Shown here: in pieces, positions 7,283 to 15,758 of the stretch
Layout of the letters: each line of letters opens with the position of its first letter
Position numbering within the stretch: position 1 is the stretch's first letter
Assembly (NCBI RefSeq): GCF_900996235.1
Contig: NZ_CAAJGM010000274.1
Coordinates: forward strand, 1 to 64,000
DNA from: Paraburkholderia sp. BCC1885
GTDB lineage: Bacteria; Pseudomonadota; Gammaproteobacteria; Burkholderiales; Burkholderiaceae
DNA length: 64,000 bases
Direction: 5' to 3'
Program-made: the position numbers and the translations under genes
Notes under the pieces: model-generated
Database searches by the model: none
What the model was told of the DNA's origin: nothing
Seen by the model: the letters and a program-made list of their open reading frames with translations, nothing else

Positions 7283-8564
7283 GGAGTTCCAGATCCTTTA
7301 GAAATGGGATCGCACCATATCGACCAGTGAGGTAGCCTTTTTCAACCGCTTCCTGCTCTCTGACGCTGAAATCGCCCAAGGAATACAACTTGGTCGCTTT
7401 TGAGGGCCCTTTATCTACAAACCAGATTTGATCACGTCGCAAAATGCGCTGGCTCAAGATGCTTGTATCGTGAGTCGTAAAAATCAGCTGCGCTTTCGTG
7501 CCAACACGATTAAGAGACCGTACCAGCTGATGGACTATCAGCGGATGCAGACTGGTGTCGAGTTCGTCTACGAACAAGACTCTACTGTTATCGAGCACGT
7601 CCATCCACGGCCCCGCGAATGCATATAGGCCGCGCGTACCGTCCGATTCCAACTCTTCGGCCAACCCAACGAGTTCACCCGACTCTGGGTCCCTATGTAG
7701 GTATGTAACGTCGTGAAAAGTACGATCTTTCATGTTTTTCACGATGTCGTCACGTACCGACGCCGGCAAGTCACTCGGCAGGCTATCCGGACTAAAGCTG
7801 TGCGGAGACACAGTTAGGTCTTCAACGCCCAAATCGGCCAGATTCAAAAACGATACAACTCGCTTTCGCTTCTCAGGATCTTGGACGCAGATACGACTTG
7901 TATAGCCTGCCGTAGCGAACAGTTCCGCTCTTCCCAGCGTCGCAACCCGTTTTTGAAACCAATTGAACACCGGCTTCAACTGCTCGTTGTTCAGCAATAT
8001 TGAGGTTGACAGAAAGAGAGCATTATCGCGGGTCTGTGCTTTCCAATCCGCTCGCTTGCGGCCGCCCATAAATGAAGGACTGAATTTGTAGGCGTAAGCA
8101 CCGGCCGAACTGTCAAACACACGGTGATACCACTTCTGCATATGGCCGTTTGGATAGGCGAACAGCCATTCCTCTACGACCCTCTCCTTCGTGGCAGCAA
8201 ACCCAAATTGATAGCGTACGCCGTCCTCAATTACGGCGATCTCAAACTCGCTTGGCATATCACGCGTGGACGCGGCCAACCTGAACGGCTCCACACCCAC
8301 TTCATCGTTAGCTTGCGCGTCCTTCGCCGAGTCCATCACGAAATTTTCGACGAAGTTCATTGCTTGAATCAACGTCGTTTTGCCAGCGGCGTTCGGACCG
8401 TATATGACAGCGGTGCGTAACAATCGGGGAAAATCATCCCCCAAACCGGCATCGAAGGTGTTTGTCTCCTCTAAATCTTTGAAATACCGCGATGCGGTCA
8501 TGCTAAGCGTCTGACGCTCCCGAATCGAACCGAAGTTCTCGACGCTAAATTGGATAAGCACCAT
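7272..8564 (-). CDS. RloA/AbiLi-type AAA ATPase, 430 aa
   Basis: This is an SMC/ABC-like ATPase of the AAA_15/AAA_21 type, the sensor half of AbiL-type defence pairs. Residues 56-63 are the Walker A (G-P-N-A-A-G-K-T). Near the C-terminus come an S-D-G-T-R-G signature-like segment, Walker B in V-L-F-V-D-E-L-D with the following T-S-L-H-P, and the switch His in F-T-T-H-D. The start M-V-L-I-Q-F-S-V-E-N-F matches the usual N-terminus of the family; a GGGAGG lies just upstream, slightly close for ATG 8564, so the next codon (GTG) is possible. The gene is intact and operonic with the RloB gene, whereas the nearby integrase has decayed. Confidence 0.85.
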   Translation of the reverse strand: MVLIQFSVENFGSIRERQTLSMTASRYFKDLEETNTFDAGLGDDFPRLLRTAVIYGPNAAGKTTLIQAMNFVENFVMDSAKDAQANDEVGVEPFRLAASTRDMPSEFEIAVIEDGVRYQFGFAATKERVVEEWLFAYPNGHMQKWYHRVFDSSAGAYAYKFSPSFMGGRKRADWKAQTRDNALFLSTSILLNNEQLKPVFNWFQKRVATLGRAELFATAGYTSRICVQDPEKRKRVVSFLNLADLGVEDLTVSPHSFSPDSLPSDLPASVRDDIVKNMKDRTFHDVTYLHRDPESGELVGLAEELESDGTRGLYAFAGPWMDVLDNSRVLFVDELDTSLHPLIVHQLVRSLNRVGTKAQLIFTTHDTSILSQRILRRDQIWFVDKGPSKATKLYSLGDFSVREQEAVEKGYLTGRYGAIPFLKDLELHGQ

Positions 8565-8691
8565 TCCTCCCGAAAAACAACATTCTTTGCCGATTCTCGC
8601 GGTTTTTGTGCAGATGCGCAACGAAAAAACTATCTTTTTATCGTCCTAGGGTCGTCGTACCCCTCGACAAAAGGGGACAAAGGACACGCCG

Positions 8692-9527
8692 CTACTTCGT
8701 CGGATCAACCCTATCCCCCTTGCGCTCTCTGACGCAGTGCTCCGTCATCTTCAGAGATTTATGCCCCAATTGGAGTTGCGCCGCGCGAACGTCTCCCGAC
8801 GATTCAGTCTTGTCAGTTCCAGCCTTAGCCCGCAAATCACGGAACTGAAATAGGTCCTTCTCGACCCGCGCGGCAAGACGAGCTCGATCGAAGCGAAAAC
8901 GAAGTGCATCACGCATCAAACGCTCACCGGCTTCATTCACTACAAGCGAGTCACACTTCGACCCGCAAGCCAGCTTACGCGAGCGAATTCGTTCAATCAC
9001 AACCGCGAGCTCGCCAGACACCGTGATACGCAATTTTTTGCCTCGCTTCCCCTGTACAACCCAAAGCTCCCCCATTCGGACGTCGCTTTCGGCAAATTTC
9101 AAGGTGTCCGCCGGCCGCTGCCCGGTCAGGTAGGCTAGATCCATTGCATCGCGTGTCGGCTGATCTGCGACGGCCCAGACACGCTGAAATACGTCATCCT
9201 CAACGTACACAGTTCATCGAAGAATTTATAGAGATTCTCGAGTTCCAACAGGTTATCTCGCTGCGTACGCCGCGCTTTGACCGGTAACACCTCCCGCACA
9301 TACCTTTCCGCCGCATACCGAAACGTAACCAGTTGCGCATGACGGTTCTGACTCTGCGCCTCCAACTCAGACCACTTTCGCACCGCTTCGACAAAATCAG
9401 CCCCTAAGGGGATTTCTCGCCGAGGCGTACCACCAACATCAAAGTAATAATAGATCGTGCCGCTGCGCTGGGGTCGAGCACGCATGCCTGGCGGCAAATT
9501 CAAATTTTTCGAAGGACGACGACCCAT
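8692..9527 (-). pseudogene. Inactivated phage-type tyrosine integrase
   Basis: Two frames join into one integrase. The N-terminal part starts M-G-R-R-P-S-K-N-L (ATG 9527) and runs to Y-K-F-F-D-E-L. The C-terminal part resumes in another frame at V-E-D-D-V-F-Q-R-V-W and runs to the stop at 8692. The core-binding segment between them, roughly 60-75 residues in relatives, is missing. In the catalytic half, H-D-L-R has become R-D-L-R, and the nucleophile position, normally T-E-H-Y-V-R-E-R, reads T-E-H-C-V-R-E-R (Tyr to Cys). It is therefore dead three times over: deletion, frameshift and active-site loss. Confidence 0.85.
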
Positions 9528-9676
9528 ATCACCCAACCATCACACGAGGTTGCCACGTCGGTTGCGTCGTCCGTTCTTACGAAGAACGCGATACCCATGC
9601 ACCGCAACGCATCAATCTGTTTCGCCTTCACCTTTCTACCCGTCAGTTGTACTAATTCTTGTGTCGAAAGAAACAT
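9500..9676 (-). CDS. DUF4224-like small protein next to the integrase, 58 aa
   Basis: The minus strand encodes M-F-L-S-T-Q-E-L-V-Q-L-T-G-R-K followed by Q-I-D-A-L-R-C-M-G-I-A-F-F-V. This closely resembles DUF4224 proteins, short phage/island proteins encoded immediately upstream of tyrosine integrases and thought to be DNA-binding helpers. A purine-rich 'gaggg' lies upstream. The gene overlaps the integrase start by about 28 bp. After residue 33 the sequence no longer resembles the family, so its end may be frameshifted. Confidence 0.55.
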   Translation of the reverse strand: MFLSTQELVQLTGRKVKAKQIDALRCMGIAFFVRTDDATDVATSCDGWVIWVVVLRKI

Positions 9677-9769
9677 ACATGCGCCCTCAGTTTTCCCTCG
9701 TAGCTAACCAAAAACACCCCAGCTCCTGATTCCAATAAGCCTGGCAACGATCTAGCGTCGCACCAACCC

Positions 9770-10201
9770 TCAGCGCCGAGTCAAAAACCAGCTTGATAGC
9801 GTCAGCAGGGGTATGCTCGGGACGGCCGCGACGGTCGGCGTCTCGTCAACATCGTAAAGAGTTATCGTTGACTGATAGCGAAGGGTTTCGAGCGATGCAG
9901 TTACGCAAAGAGTCGCCCGTTTGAACGACCTTCCTTCATTCGCTTTGATCCATAGCGTGCATGTCTGTTGCTCCTTTTCGAGAAATAGCTTCTTCCAGTT
10001 CACGCTGTAGGCGAAGTAGTCGCCGAGTTGACCTCGCCAAAGCCCCTTCACGTCGCGACGAGACCGGTGAAGTGTGGACACCTCATAGGCTGAACGAAAG
10101 AGGAACTGGGTGATCAGTTCCAGCGGCCTCTTCAGCAAACTCCAGATCGCCGAGGTCGCACCCTTCACCACTAGAGATGCTGCGCTGATTGATGGTTCCA
10201 T
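9770..10201 (-). CDS. Hypothetical protein, 143 aa
   Basis: I do not recognise this protein. From the chosen ATG (M-E-P-S-I-S-A-A-S) it has an amphipathic N-terminal helix, a basic middle (R-S-R-R-D-V-K-G-L-W-R-G-Q-L-G-D) and a C-terminal half whose alternating hydrophobic pattern suggests beta strands. Relatives, if any, may be longer, because the C-terminus ends abruptly. It is first in sequence order of four minus-strand unknown genes (9770-12318) with no clear shared operon. Real coding status is moderately likely, given consistent codon use in an otherwise poorly coding stretch. Confidence 0.4.
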   Translation of the reverse strand: MEPSISAASLVVKGATSAIWSLLKRPLELITQFLFRSAYEVSTLHRSRRDVKGLWRGQLGDYFAYSVNWKKLFLEKEQQTCTLWIKANEGRSFKRATLCVTASLETLRYQSTITLYDVDETPTVAAVPSIPLLTLSSWFLTRR

Positions 10202-10487
10202 TCTTGTGTGGCGGCCGTAGCCAGGCAACGCGCATTGTGGGCACCCGCTCGCATGCCGTCATGTCCAGGTTGTGTCTGCGGGTCTAAGGATGCCGTCTCG
10301 GGATGCGACGGACAAGAGATCGGCGTGGCGGGTCGAACTCCTTTTGTGGCCGTAACCAGCCCAACGATTCATGACTATGAGATGTCTTGAATATGCTGCC
10401 GGCCGGAATTCCTGTTCGCGTCAGCTCGGACGGCTCGGCCCCGCTGCTCTCATTTGTTTCTGCTGACGTCGTCCGAGAATCTGCCGA

Positions 10488-11342
10488 TCAATGTGGTATC
10501 CGATACGACGCAAACATTCCTTTTCCATCTTCGTCGACTGCGTCATAGACACGACGGTACCATTCGCTGAGGGCCGACTCGTCCATCACCTTGCGCACGA
10601 TGGGCAGAGACTGTGCGAGGAAAACCTCCAGTGGCGGCATCGTCCGCATGTGCAGAAACATCGAGTCGGTAATATGTATCTCGGAATACCAGATTGCCAA
10701 CTCGTCGAGATACCCAAGTGCTAAATCTGGGCGCCCTCCCTTATCAAGCGAAGACAGAAAGTTCGCTTGATACCTGCCGTGGAACGTAATCCTCTCGTCA
10801 GGATCATTACCGCATTCGAGCGTGTAGACCCGTCTGCACAATGCAAACTCCTTCTCGGCCGCTTCAAACCGGCCGATGACTGCGGCAGTGGATGCCATGT
10901 TCAGGTAGTTCCACGAACTTGGCTCGATAGAAGCGAGCTTGAGCCAGAATGAATACGCATCTGCGTATTCCTCCAGCCTTGAGTGAGCTAGCGCCATGAG
11001 GCGCAGGGCATCAGCTCGGACCGGTTCGCGATCATCCTCGACATAACGGTGAGCCAACCGTATCACGCGCCGAAACTGCCCACGTTCGAGCGCCCGGATT
11101 GCTGGAGCCAGTTCAACAGGATCGTCGTTCTCCTTGTCAGACCCCGGAGGAACAGGACTCCGCGGCTCAAGATGATCGGGATTTCCGGCATGAGAAGAAT
11201 CCACTCGCTGCCTTTGGCGCTTTCTAAAAGACACAAACAACAGAATTGCGATTGCGAGAACACAGAAACCTGTTCCTATCGCCGTTGCAAATCCGACACG
11301 ATTCCCCAGCAACGCGGTCCTGGTTGCCCCGATGTTCAACAT
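10488..11342 (-). CDS. Membrane-anchored TPR-like hypothetical protein, 284 aa
   Basis: Residues 17-38 form one hydrophobic helix followed by R-K-R-Q-R-Q-R, so the protein is probably anchored with most of the chain in the cytoplasm. Residues about 40-75 are a Pro/Asp-rich linker. Residues about 78-200 contain repeated helix pairs with TPR-like spacing (A-L-R-L-M-A-L-A-H-S-R-L-E-E-Y-A-D-A; Y-L-N-M-A-S-T-A-A-V-I-G-R-F-E-A-A-E), suggesting protein-protein contacts. No enzymatic motif is visible. It is in the same orientation as the 91-aa ORF lying just upstream (64 bp gap), so the two may be co-transcribed. Function unknown. Confidence 0.6.
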   Translation of the reverse strand: MLNIGATRTALLGNRVGFATAIGTGFCVLAIAILLFVSFRKRQRQRVDSSHAGNPDHLEPRSPVPPGSDKENDDPVELAPAIRALERGQFRRVIRLAHRYVEDDREPVRADALRLMALAHSRLEEYADAYSFWLKLASIEPSSWNYLNMASTAAVIGRFEAAEKEFALCRRVYTLECGNDPDERITFHGRYQANFLSSLDKGGRPDLALGYLDELAIWYSEIHITDSMFLHMRTMPPLEVFLAQSLPIVRKVMDESALSEWYRRVYDAVDEDGKGMFASYRIPH

Positions 11343-11406
11343 TCAGTTTTCCTTTCCGGTATTTTCAGCTTAGCGATTGGCAACGTTCCGGTGCGCATCC
11401 AAGCGG

Positions 11407-11682
11407 TTAATCGAACCACATGAACCCCGAACCGGATTGCAGCAGGCGCTCGCGCTCCTCCGGCGACAGACCGTTGATGAATTCTTCCGCCCTTTTGCGC
11501 TCCTCTTCGAGCTGGCTGGCGATGTATTGGTTGGCTTCCTTCCGATGCGGAAGAGGAAATAGGCGCCTGAAGGCATCGACGTCAAGATTATCGGTCTTCC
11601 CCACGTCCTTGTTTGCAAGATCCGGACGGCCCTGCTTGACCCGCCTGACACGTTCGCACCAAGGGAGAATTTTTGCACTCAT
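11407..11682 (-). CDS. Small charged hypothetical protein, 91 aa
   Basis: The protein is soluble, rich in Arg/Glu, and contains a long predicted helix or coiled coil (R-K-E-A-N-Q-Y-I-A-S-Q-L-E-E-E-R-K-R-A-E-E, here spelled out for its heptad-like spacing), then L-S-P-E-E-R-E-R-L-L and an aromatic tail F-M-W-F-D. No family recognised. It lies 64 bp upstream of the TPR-like gene on the same strand and may be its partner. Confidence 0.5.
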   Translation of the reverse strand: MSAKILPWCERVRRVKQGRPDLANKDVGKTDNLDVDAFRRLFPLPHRKEANQYIASQLEEERKRAEEFINGLSPEERERLLQSGSGFMWFD

Positions 11683-11804
11683 TGCTTAATTCCTTTATAA
11701 GAGACCGTTTCAAAAAAGACCCCAAGAGGACTGCTAACCTTCCCGGAAAGCTGTTGACCTTGGCCACCTGAACAACTGGAACCAAGGGGATGGGCGCGCC
11801 GATC

Positions 11805-11955
11805 ATTGATGAAACTGTGGACATTGATCGAACCTTTGCTGCCGCCGCCAAGGCCGCGACGAAGGCATATCCCGGCCGCCGCCCGATTTCAGACCTGGCT
11901 GCATCGAACGACATCCTGTCCGTGTTTAAGATTCGATATCCATTTTTCAATGGTC
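11805..11955 (+). pseudogene. Relic of an IS5-family transposase N-terminus
   Basis: One frame reads L-W-T-L-I-E-P-L-L-P-P-P-R-P-R-R (from about 11813), and the next frame continues Y-P-G-R-R-P-I-S-D-L-A-A-S-N-D-I-L-S-V-F. Intact IS5/IS427-group transposases begin with the same order: LWxxIEPLLPPPxPRR, then YPGRKPxxDRAALxGILFVL. A frameshift separates the halves and the rest of the gene is gone. The sequence 'gagaccgtttcaaaaaagac' at 11701-11720 might be the decayed terminal repeat. Confidence 0.6.
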
Positions 11956-12318
11956 AACATGGGCGGGCGATCCGAGAACCAGTATTGATATGGTTAAGCC
12001 CAGGAGCCAACCCACCGTCGAGCCGAGATCGACGGTGATGCGAGTACCGGAGCGAACCACTACGTTTGCAAGAAGTCCAAATTGAAAAATTCCCAACGCA
12101 CGTGCTATCACCTCCGGCAGGAGTACGGAGAACGAGCCAGCGCACACGAAGACACAATAAAGCCCTAGACCGAGAGCCATTTTGCGCGTAATGCCACGCT
12201 CCAGTCCGTCGAGACATAACATCTCGGCCGATTCAATCAGGCCCAGAGCAAAGCCAGCCCCGGTGAAAATCCCCAAAGCAAAAAGAACGATCGGTACGAA
12301 AAATCTCGGGTCGGTCAT
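11947..12318 (-). CDS. Small hypothetical membrane protein, 123 aa
   Basis: Four hydrophobic segments can be seen (about residues 8-27, 45-66, 72-86 and 98-117), so this is an integral membrane protein with almost no soluble part. No family recognised. The 3' end touches the IS5 relic, and the last residues (H-V-D-H) may come from that junction, so the original C-terminus may be lost. Confidence 0.5.
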   Translation of the reverse strand: MTDPRFFVPIVLFALGIFTGAGFALGLIESAEMLCLDGLERGITRKMALGLGLYCVFVCAGSFSVLLPEVIARALGIFQFGLLANVVVRSGTRITVDLGSTVGWLLGLTISILVLGSPAHVDH

Positions 12319-13594
12319 TGGCAGTCGGTAAAGGGTTCATCTCAAGAAAAGGAAATTCGCGCAAGCCAGGGAGGCGGAGACATCATTGCGCGCAACGGCC
12401 GAAAGCGTCCTTTCACAACACGCTTGCTCGTTTGCCAGGCATACTCACCGATCCGATTGATATGCCGCAGCTCAACGGCGACGGATGCGGCAGAAGCGTG
12501 TCGCCGGCCACACTTTGCTGCCTCAACGCATTACCCGCTTTCTCGAGATAGACGATGGCTGACAGATCACCATGCTTTCCTGCTTTACCTGCCTATAGAA
12601 CATAAAGGGATTTGTAGGTGCCAATCTTCACAGAGCAATCGCATCAACCGGGATTGGTGAAGCGGGCACGGTCAGGAATTGCTCACTGCTCCACCTCGAG
12701 CCGGTGAAAGCACATTTCCAACGCGTTCAGACGCTGATGCATACCTTGGAGAACCGGCAGAGCCTTAGTGGACGTCAGGCCCAGTATCCTCAGGCGGCCC
12801 CACGGCCCACACGCCGGCGGCGTCAATACAAAGCATTGTCATTTCTGATCAGAACTGGAGCAACGCAGCAGTGCCAGGCAAAAATGCCCCGGAACTTCGA
12901 AGGGGCGTTTCGCGCGGTACTCGCCGCAGGTGCTGAAGAGCAGAGTCACTGCCCGATGTACCTGACATGCCTCAAACAACCCTTTGAACAAGATCCATTT
13001 CGCAAAATTGGACTCTATATTTGGGCCTGCCTCGTTGATACCGGAAAAATCCGAGTATGAGGCGTGTGGTTTCGGAAAGTGCGGGGTTGCCGGCAACGGC
13101 TGTCTCCGGTTTGAGGCTCGAGGAAGCAGCGTCGAATGGCTGGTCCTAGCCATCCCCGTGGTCATACCCCGGCATTGCACAAACGAACATTTGTACAACA
13201 ATACAAATCCCAAGACGCGCAGTGCCGCAACGGGTTGCCTCGCATTCTGTCTCACCCTTTTCGTCATTAAGGTAACGAGTGCATGGGCGCGCTTTCAGCC
13301 ACGCCTCGATTCCACAAAGGATTCTACGTGCCTAAACGGATATCCATCCACATGAGGAGATGAGCATCAACATTCCGACAGATAATCGGAACCCTCATCA
13401 AGCATATCCCGCAGCATCAACGCAAACTCTGACACCCATCCGAGATTTCACTTAATCGGAGTCCGAACATTCGCATTTATTGAGACGCGAAGACGTGTGA
13501 TGATCGCGCCCGGCTTGCTAACAACGTGTTGCCGCAATCCGCAGTAACGCGCACGAGCAAAGCCCAATGGCACCCGCGCTTTCATTCCGACATC
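12319..13594. other. 1.28 kb with no convincing gene
   Basis: Open frames of 70-140 codons occur on both strands, but none shows a family motif, a plausible ribosome site with a consistent coding pattern, or a membrane or signal feature. Base composition is less GC-biased than in the housekeeping part. I read it as decayed accessory DNA between the small membrane gene and the gene at 13595. Confidence 0.5.
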
Positions 13595-13966
13595 ATGAGC
13601 AACTTTCTTTTCGACCTCACCACGAACCTCGCGCTTCTGGCGGCGGTGCTGATCGCGTGTCATCTGTGCAATCTCGCCCGGCCCGATCTCGCGTTGAACG
13701 GCGGCTACGCCTACCTCATGCTGGTGGCAACCGCCGCCGTGTTCGATGCCACGCTGACGTTTTGCGTATTCGCCGACGCGCCGAGCCGATACGGCGTATT
13801 CAGCACACCCACCGCATTCGTCGAACGTGCATGTGCGTATACTGTAACCAGCGCGCTTGCGCTTTACTGCGCGCACCGCATGCGTACTCGCATGAAAAAG
13901 GTCAAAGCCGGCGACGCCGTGGTCATTCGCACCTCGGCCTATACCCAGTCACATCTGCCCATGTGA
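13595..13966 (+). CDS. Small hypothetical membrane protein, 123 aa
   Basis: The chosen start M-S-N-F-L-F-D-L-T-T-N begins directly before a first hydrophobic helix (L-A-L-L-A-A-V-L-I-A). Further helices lie at about residues 35-55 and 80-98, and a basic segment (R-M-R-T-R-M-K-K-V-K) follows. An upstream in-frame start would add a non-hydrophobic extension without support. The overall shape is holin-like, but no motif proves this. It stands alone, facing the ParB-like gene tail to tail. Confidence 0.5.
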   Translation: MSNFLFDLTTNLALLAAVLIACHLCNLARPDLALNGGYAYLMLVATAAVFDATLTFCVFADAPSRYGVFSTPTAFVERACAYTVTSALALYCAHRMRTRMKKVKAGDAVVIRTSAYTQSHLPM

Positions 13967-14020
13967 CGAAGCGCCCAAAGCGGCCTTGACGGTCATTCGC
14001 ACCGCGCGGCCACTTTCAGA

Positions 14021-14644
14021 CTAGACCGCCTTGATCACACCCGACCACCCCGGCAGATAGCGCGCCTCAGGCGTGTGAGCCAGCGTCTTCGCCTGCTCGA
14101 GCGCCTTCGCAAAGTTCTTCGCAATCTTGCTCGCCGACACGCGCGGTCGCAGGAAGTCGGCCCACAGAAACTCGCTGAACGGCGTCGCGTCCTTTGCATA
14201 GCCGCCTGCATTGCGCAGTTCGCCGGCGAGGCTGCGATACGGATCGTCGCTCATCTCGGTGACGACCTTCGGCAGGTGTTCGTAGTCGTAACGCGAACCA
14301 TCCGCACCGAACGGATGAACCCATTGGTTGTGCTCCATCATGCGCCAGAAAATGGTGTGATCGAGCCACGACAAGTCCTTCAGCACCATCACCTTCACCT
14401 CCTTGACGCCCTCTTCGAGCAGCGCCCGTCCAAGGTGATGATGGTCGACGATGTAGTAACGGCTTTCCGGCCCGAGCACCGCAGGAAACGAATGCGCGTC
14501 GATCGCGGCGGCACGCTGTTTTTTATCCAGCGTCTTCCAATGAGCACGCTTGAGCGCAACCTCACGGTAGCCCACCGTCATCTGCGTGGGACGCAAGGCC
14601 GTGAGCTTTGCCGGGATCAAATGAACGTCTCTGTTCGGAACCAT
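14021..14644 (-). CDS. ParB-like nuclease-domain protein (ParBc_2 type), 207 aa
   Basis: The protein shows P-T-Q-M-T-V-G-Y-R-E-V near residue 20, then F-P-A-V-L-G and Y-Y-I-V-D-H-H-H-L-G-R-A-L, the pattern of the putative ParB-like nuclease family PF08857. The DHHH-L-G-R segment is the likely active or ligand site by analogy with ParB/Srx folds. Family members are cytoplasmic and have no established role in chromosome segregation. I chose ATG 14644 because a GAGG lies six bases upstream, whereas the in-frame starts above it lack one. Monocistronic; convergent with the small membrane gene. Confidence 0.75.
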   Translation of the reverse strand: MVPNRDVHLIPAKLTALRPTQMTVGYREVALKRAHWKTLDKKQRAAAIDAHSFPAVLGPESRYYIVDHHHLGRALLEEGVKEVKVMVLKDLSWLDHTIFWRMMEHNQWVHPFGADGSRYDYEHLPKVVTEMSDDPYRSLAGELRNAGGYAKDATPFSEFLWADFLRPRVSASKIAKNFAKALEQAKTLAHTPEARYLPGWSGVIKAV

Positions 14645-14906
14645 GGTCTGCCTCATCAATCGTTAAATCCCAATCGTTAAATCGCCGAAACGGGAAACAA
14701 TAGCGTCAATCAGACACCCCGTTAATACCCGTCAAACCATTTTGACTCATCCGGCCGGGAATGCTGCTTGCTTCTGCGCGAGCCGTCGCCTATAACTTGC
14801 GAAGACCGGAGTGAGAGACCGCGGCCGTCGTCGGGCCTTGCAGCCGCTGTGTTGAATCGAACGAGTTCGTCATCAGTCACACGCAACCGACTTAAGCGAG
14901 GGCATC

Positions 14907-15719
14907 GTGAATCTCGACACCGTACGCATCTTTCTGATGACCCGAGGCATCGACCTTGGCACCAAGGTTCTCGGCGCAATTGTCTTGTGGATCGTCGGGC
15001 GCTGGGTGATCGGGCTGATCACCGGTCTGCTGCGCAAGCTGCTGGCGCGCGGCGGGCGCGTCGACCCCACGCTCGCGCATTATCTCGGCTCGATTCTCGG
15101 CGCCTTGCTGAACCTGCTGCTGATCCTCGCGATCCTGCAGGTGTTCGGAGTGCAAACCACTTCGTTCGCGGCTCTGCTGGCCGGTCTCGGTCTTGCCATC
15201 GGCACGGCATGGGGCGGCCTGCTCGCCCACTTCGCCGCCGGCATCTTCATGCAGGTGCTGCGGCCGTTCAAAGTGGGCGATTTCGTCATGGCCGGCGGCG
15301 TGACCGGCACGGTTCAGGAGCTCGGCCTGTTCGGCACCACCATCATTACGCCGGACAACGTCACGACCATCGTCGGCAATAACAAGATCTTCTCGGACAC
15401 GATCTTCAACTACAGTGTGTTGCCGGTGCGTCGCGTGGAGCTGACGGCGAAGATCGCCAATGGAGTCGATCCGATCGACGCCGCCAATCGCCTGCGCGCG
15501 GCTGTCGTCAAGATTCCGAACGTCGCGGATAGTCCTGCGCCCGACATCGAAGTTCTATCGTTCACGCCGGAAGGTCCGTTGCTCTGCGTGCGTCCTTACA
15601 CGCATACGAACAATTACTGGCAGGTCTACTTCGACACCAACCGGGCCATCATCGAGACCTTCCGCGACGCGGGCTACCCGACGCCCGAAACCCCGCTCGT
15701 GCGACGCGCGGCAACCTGA
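14907..15719 (+). CDS. mscS: Small-conductance mechanosensitive channel, MscS family
   Basis: This is an inner-membrane channel that opens on hypo-osmotic stretch. The 270-aa length is close to E. coli MscS (286). It has three N-terminal membrane helices; the third is the pore helix with Gly/Ala packing (A-A-L-L-A-G-L-G-L-A-I-G-T-A-W-G-G), followed by the beta domain with F-K-V-G-D-F-V and V-Q-E-L-G-L-F-G-T-T-I-I-T, then I-V-G-N-N-K-I-F. It starts at GTG 14907 behind a 'gcgaggg' site. The gene stands alone and is convergent with the DedA gene. Confidence 0.9.
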   Translation: MNLDTVRIFLMTRGIDLGTKVLGAIVLWIVGRWVIGLITGLLRKLLARGGRVDPTLAHYLGSILGALLNLLLILAILQVFGVQTTSFAALLAGLGLAIGTAWGGLLAHFAAGIFMQVLRPFKVGDFVMAGGVTGTVQELGLFGTTIITPDNVTTIVGNNKIFSDTIFNYSVLPVRRVELTAKIANGVDPIDAANRLRAAVVKIPNVADSPAPDIEVLSFTPEGPLLCVRPYTHTNNYWQVYFDTNRAIIETFRDAGYPTPETPLVRRAAT

Positions 15720-15736
15720 CAGATCAATTCAGGCCA

Positions 15737-15751
15737 AGCCCGCGCCGGGCT
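15737..15751. terminator. Small hairpin between convergent mscS and dedA
   Basis: A perfect 6-bp GC stem (15737-15742 with 15746-15751) with a 3-base loop lies in the 39-bp gap between the two stop codons. It lacks a T-run on either strand, so it is at most a weak or protein-assisted terminator. Confidence 0.3.
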
Positions 15752-15758
15752 GCGTGCC

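Noticed and set aside
12704..13267. Open frames of 118 and 142 codons in the gene-poor stretch
   Set aside because: They overlap on opposite strands, have no motifs and lack good ribosome sites.
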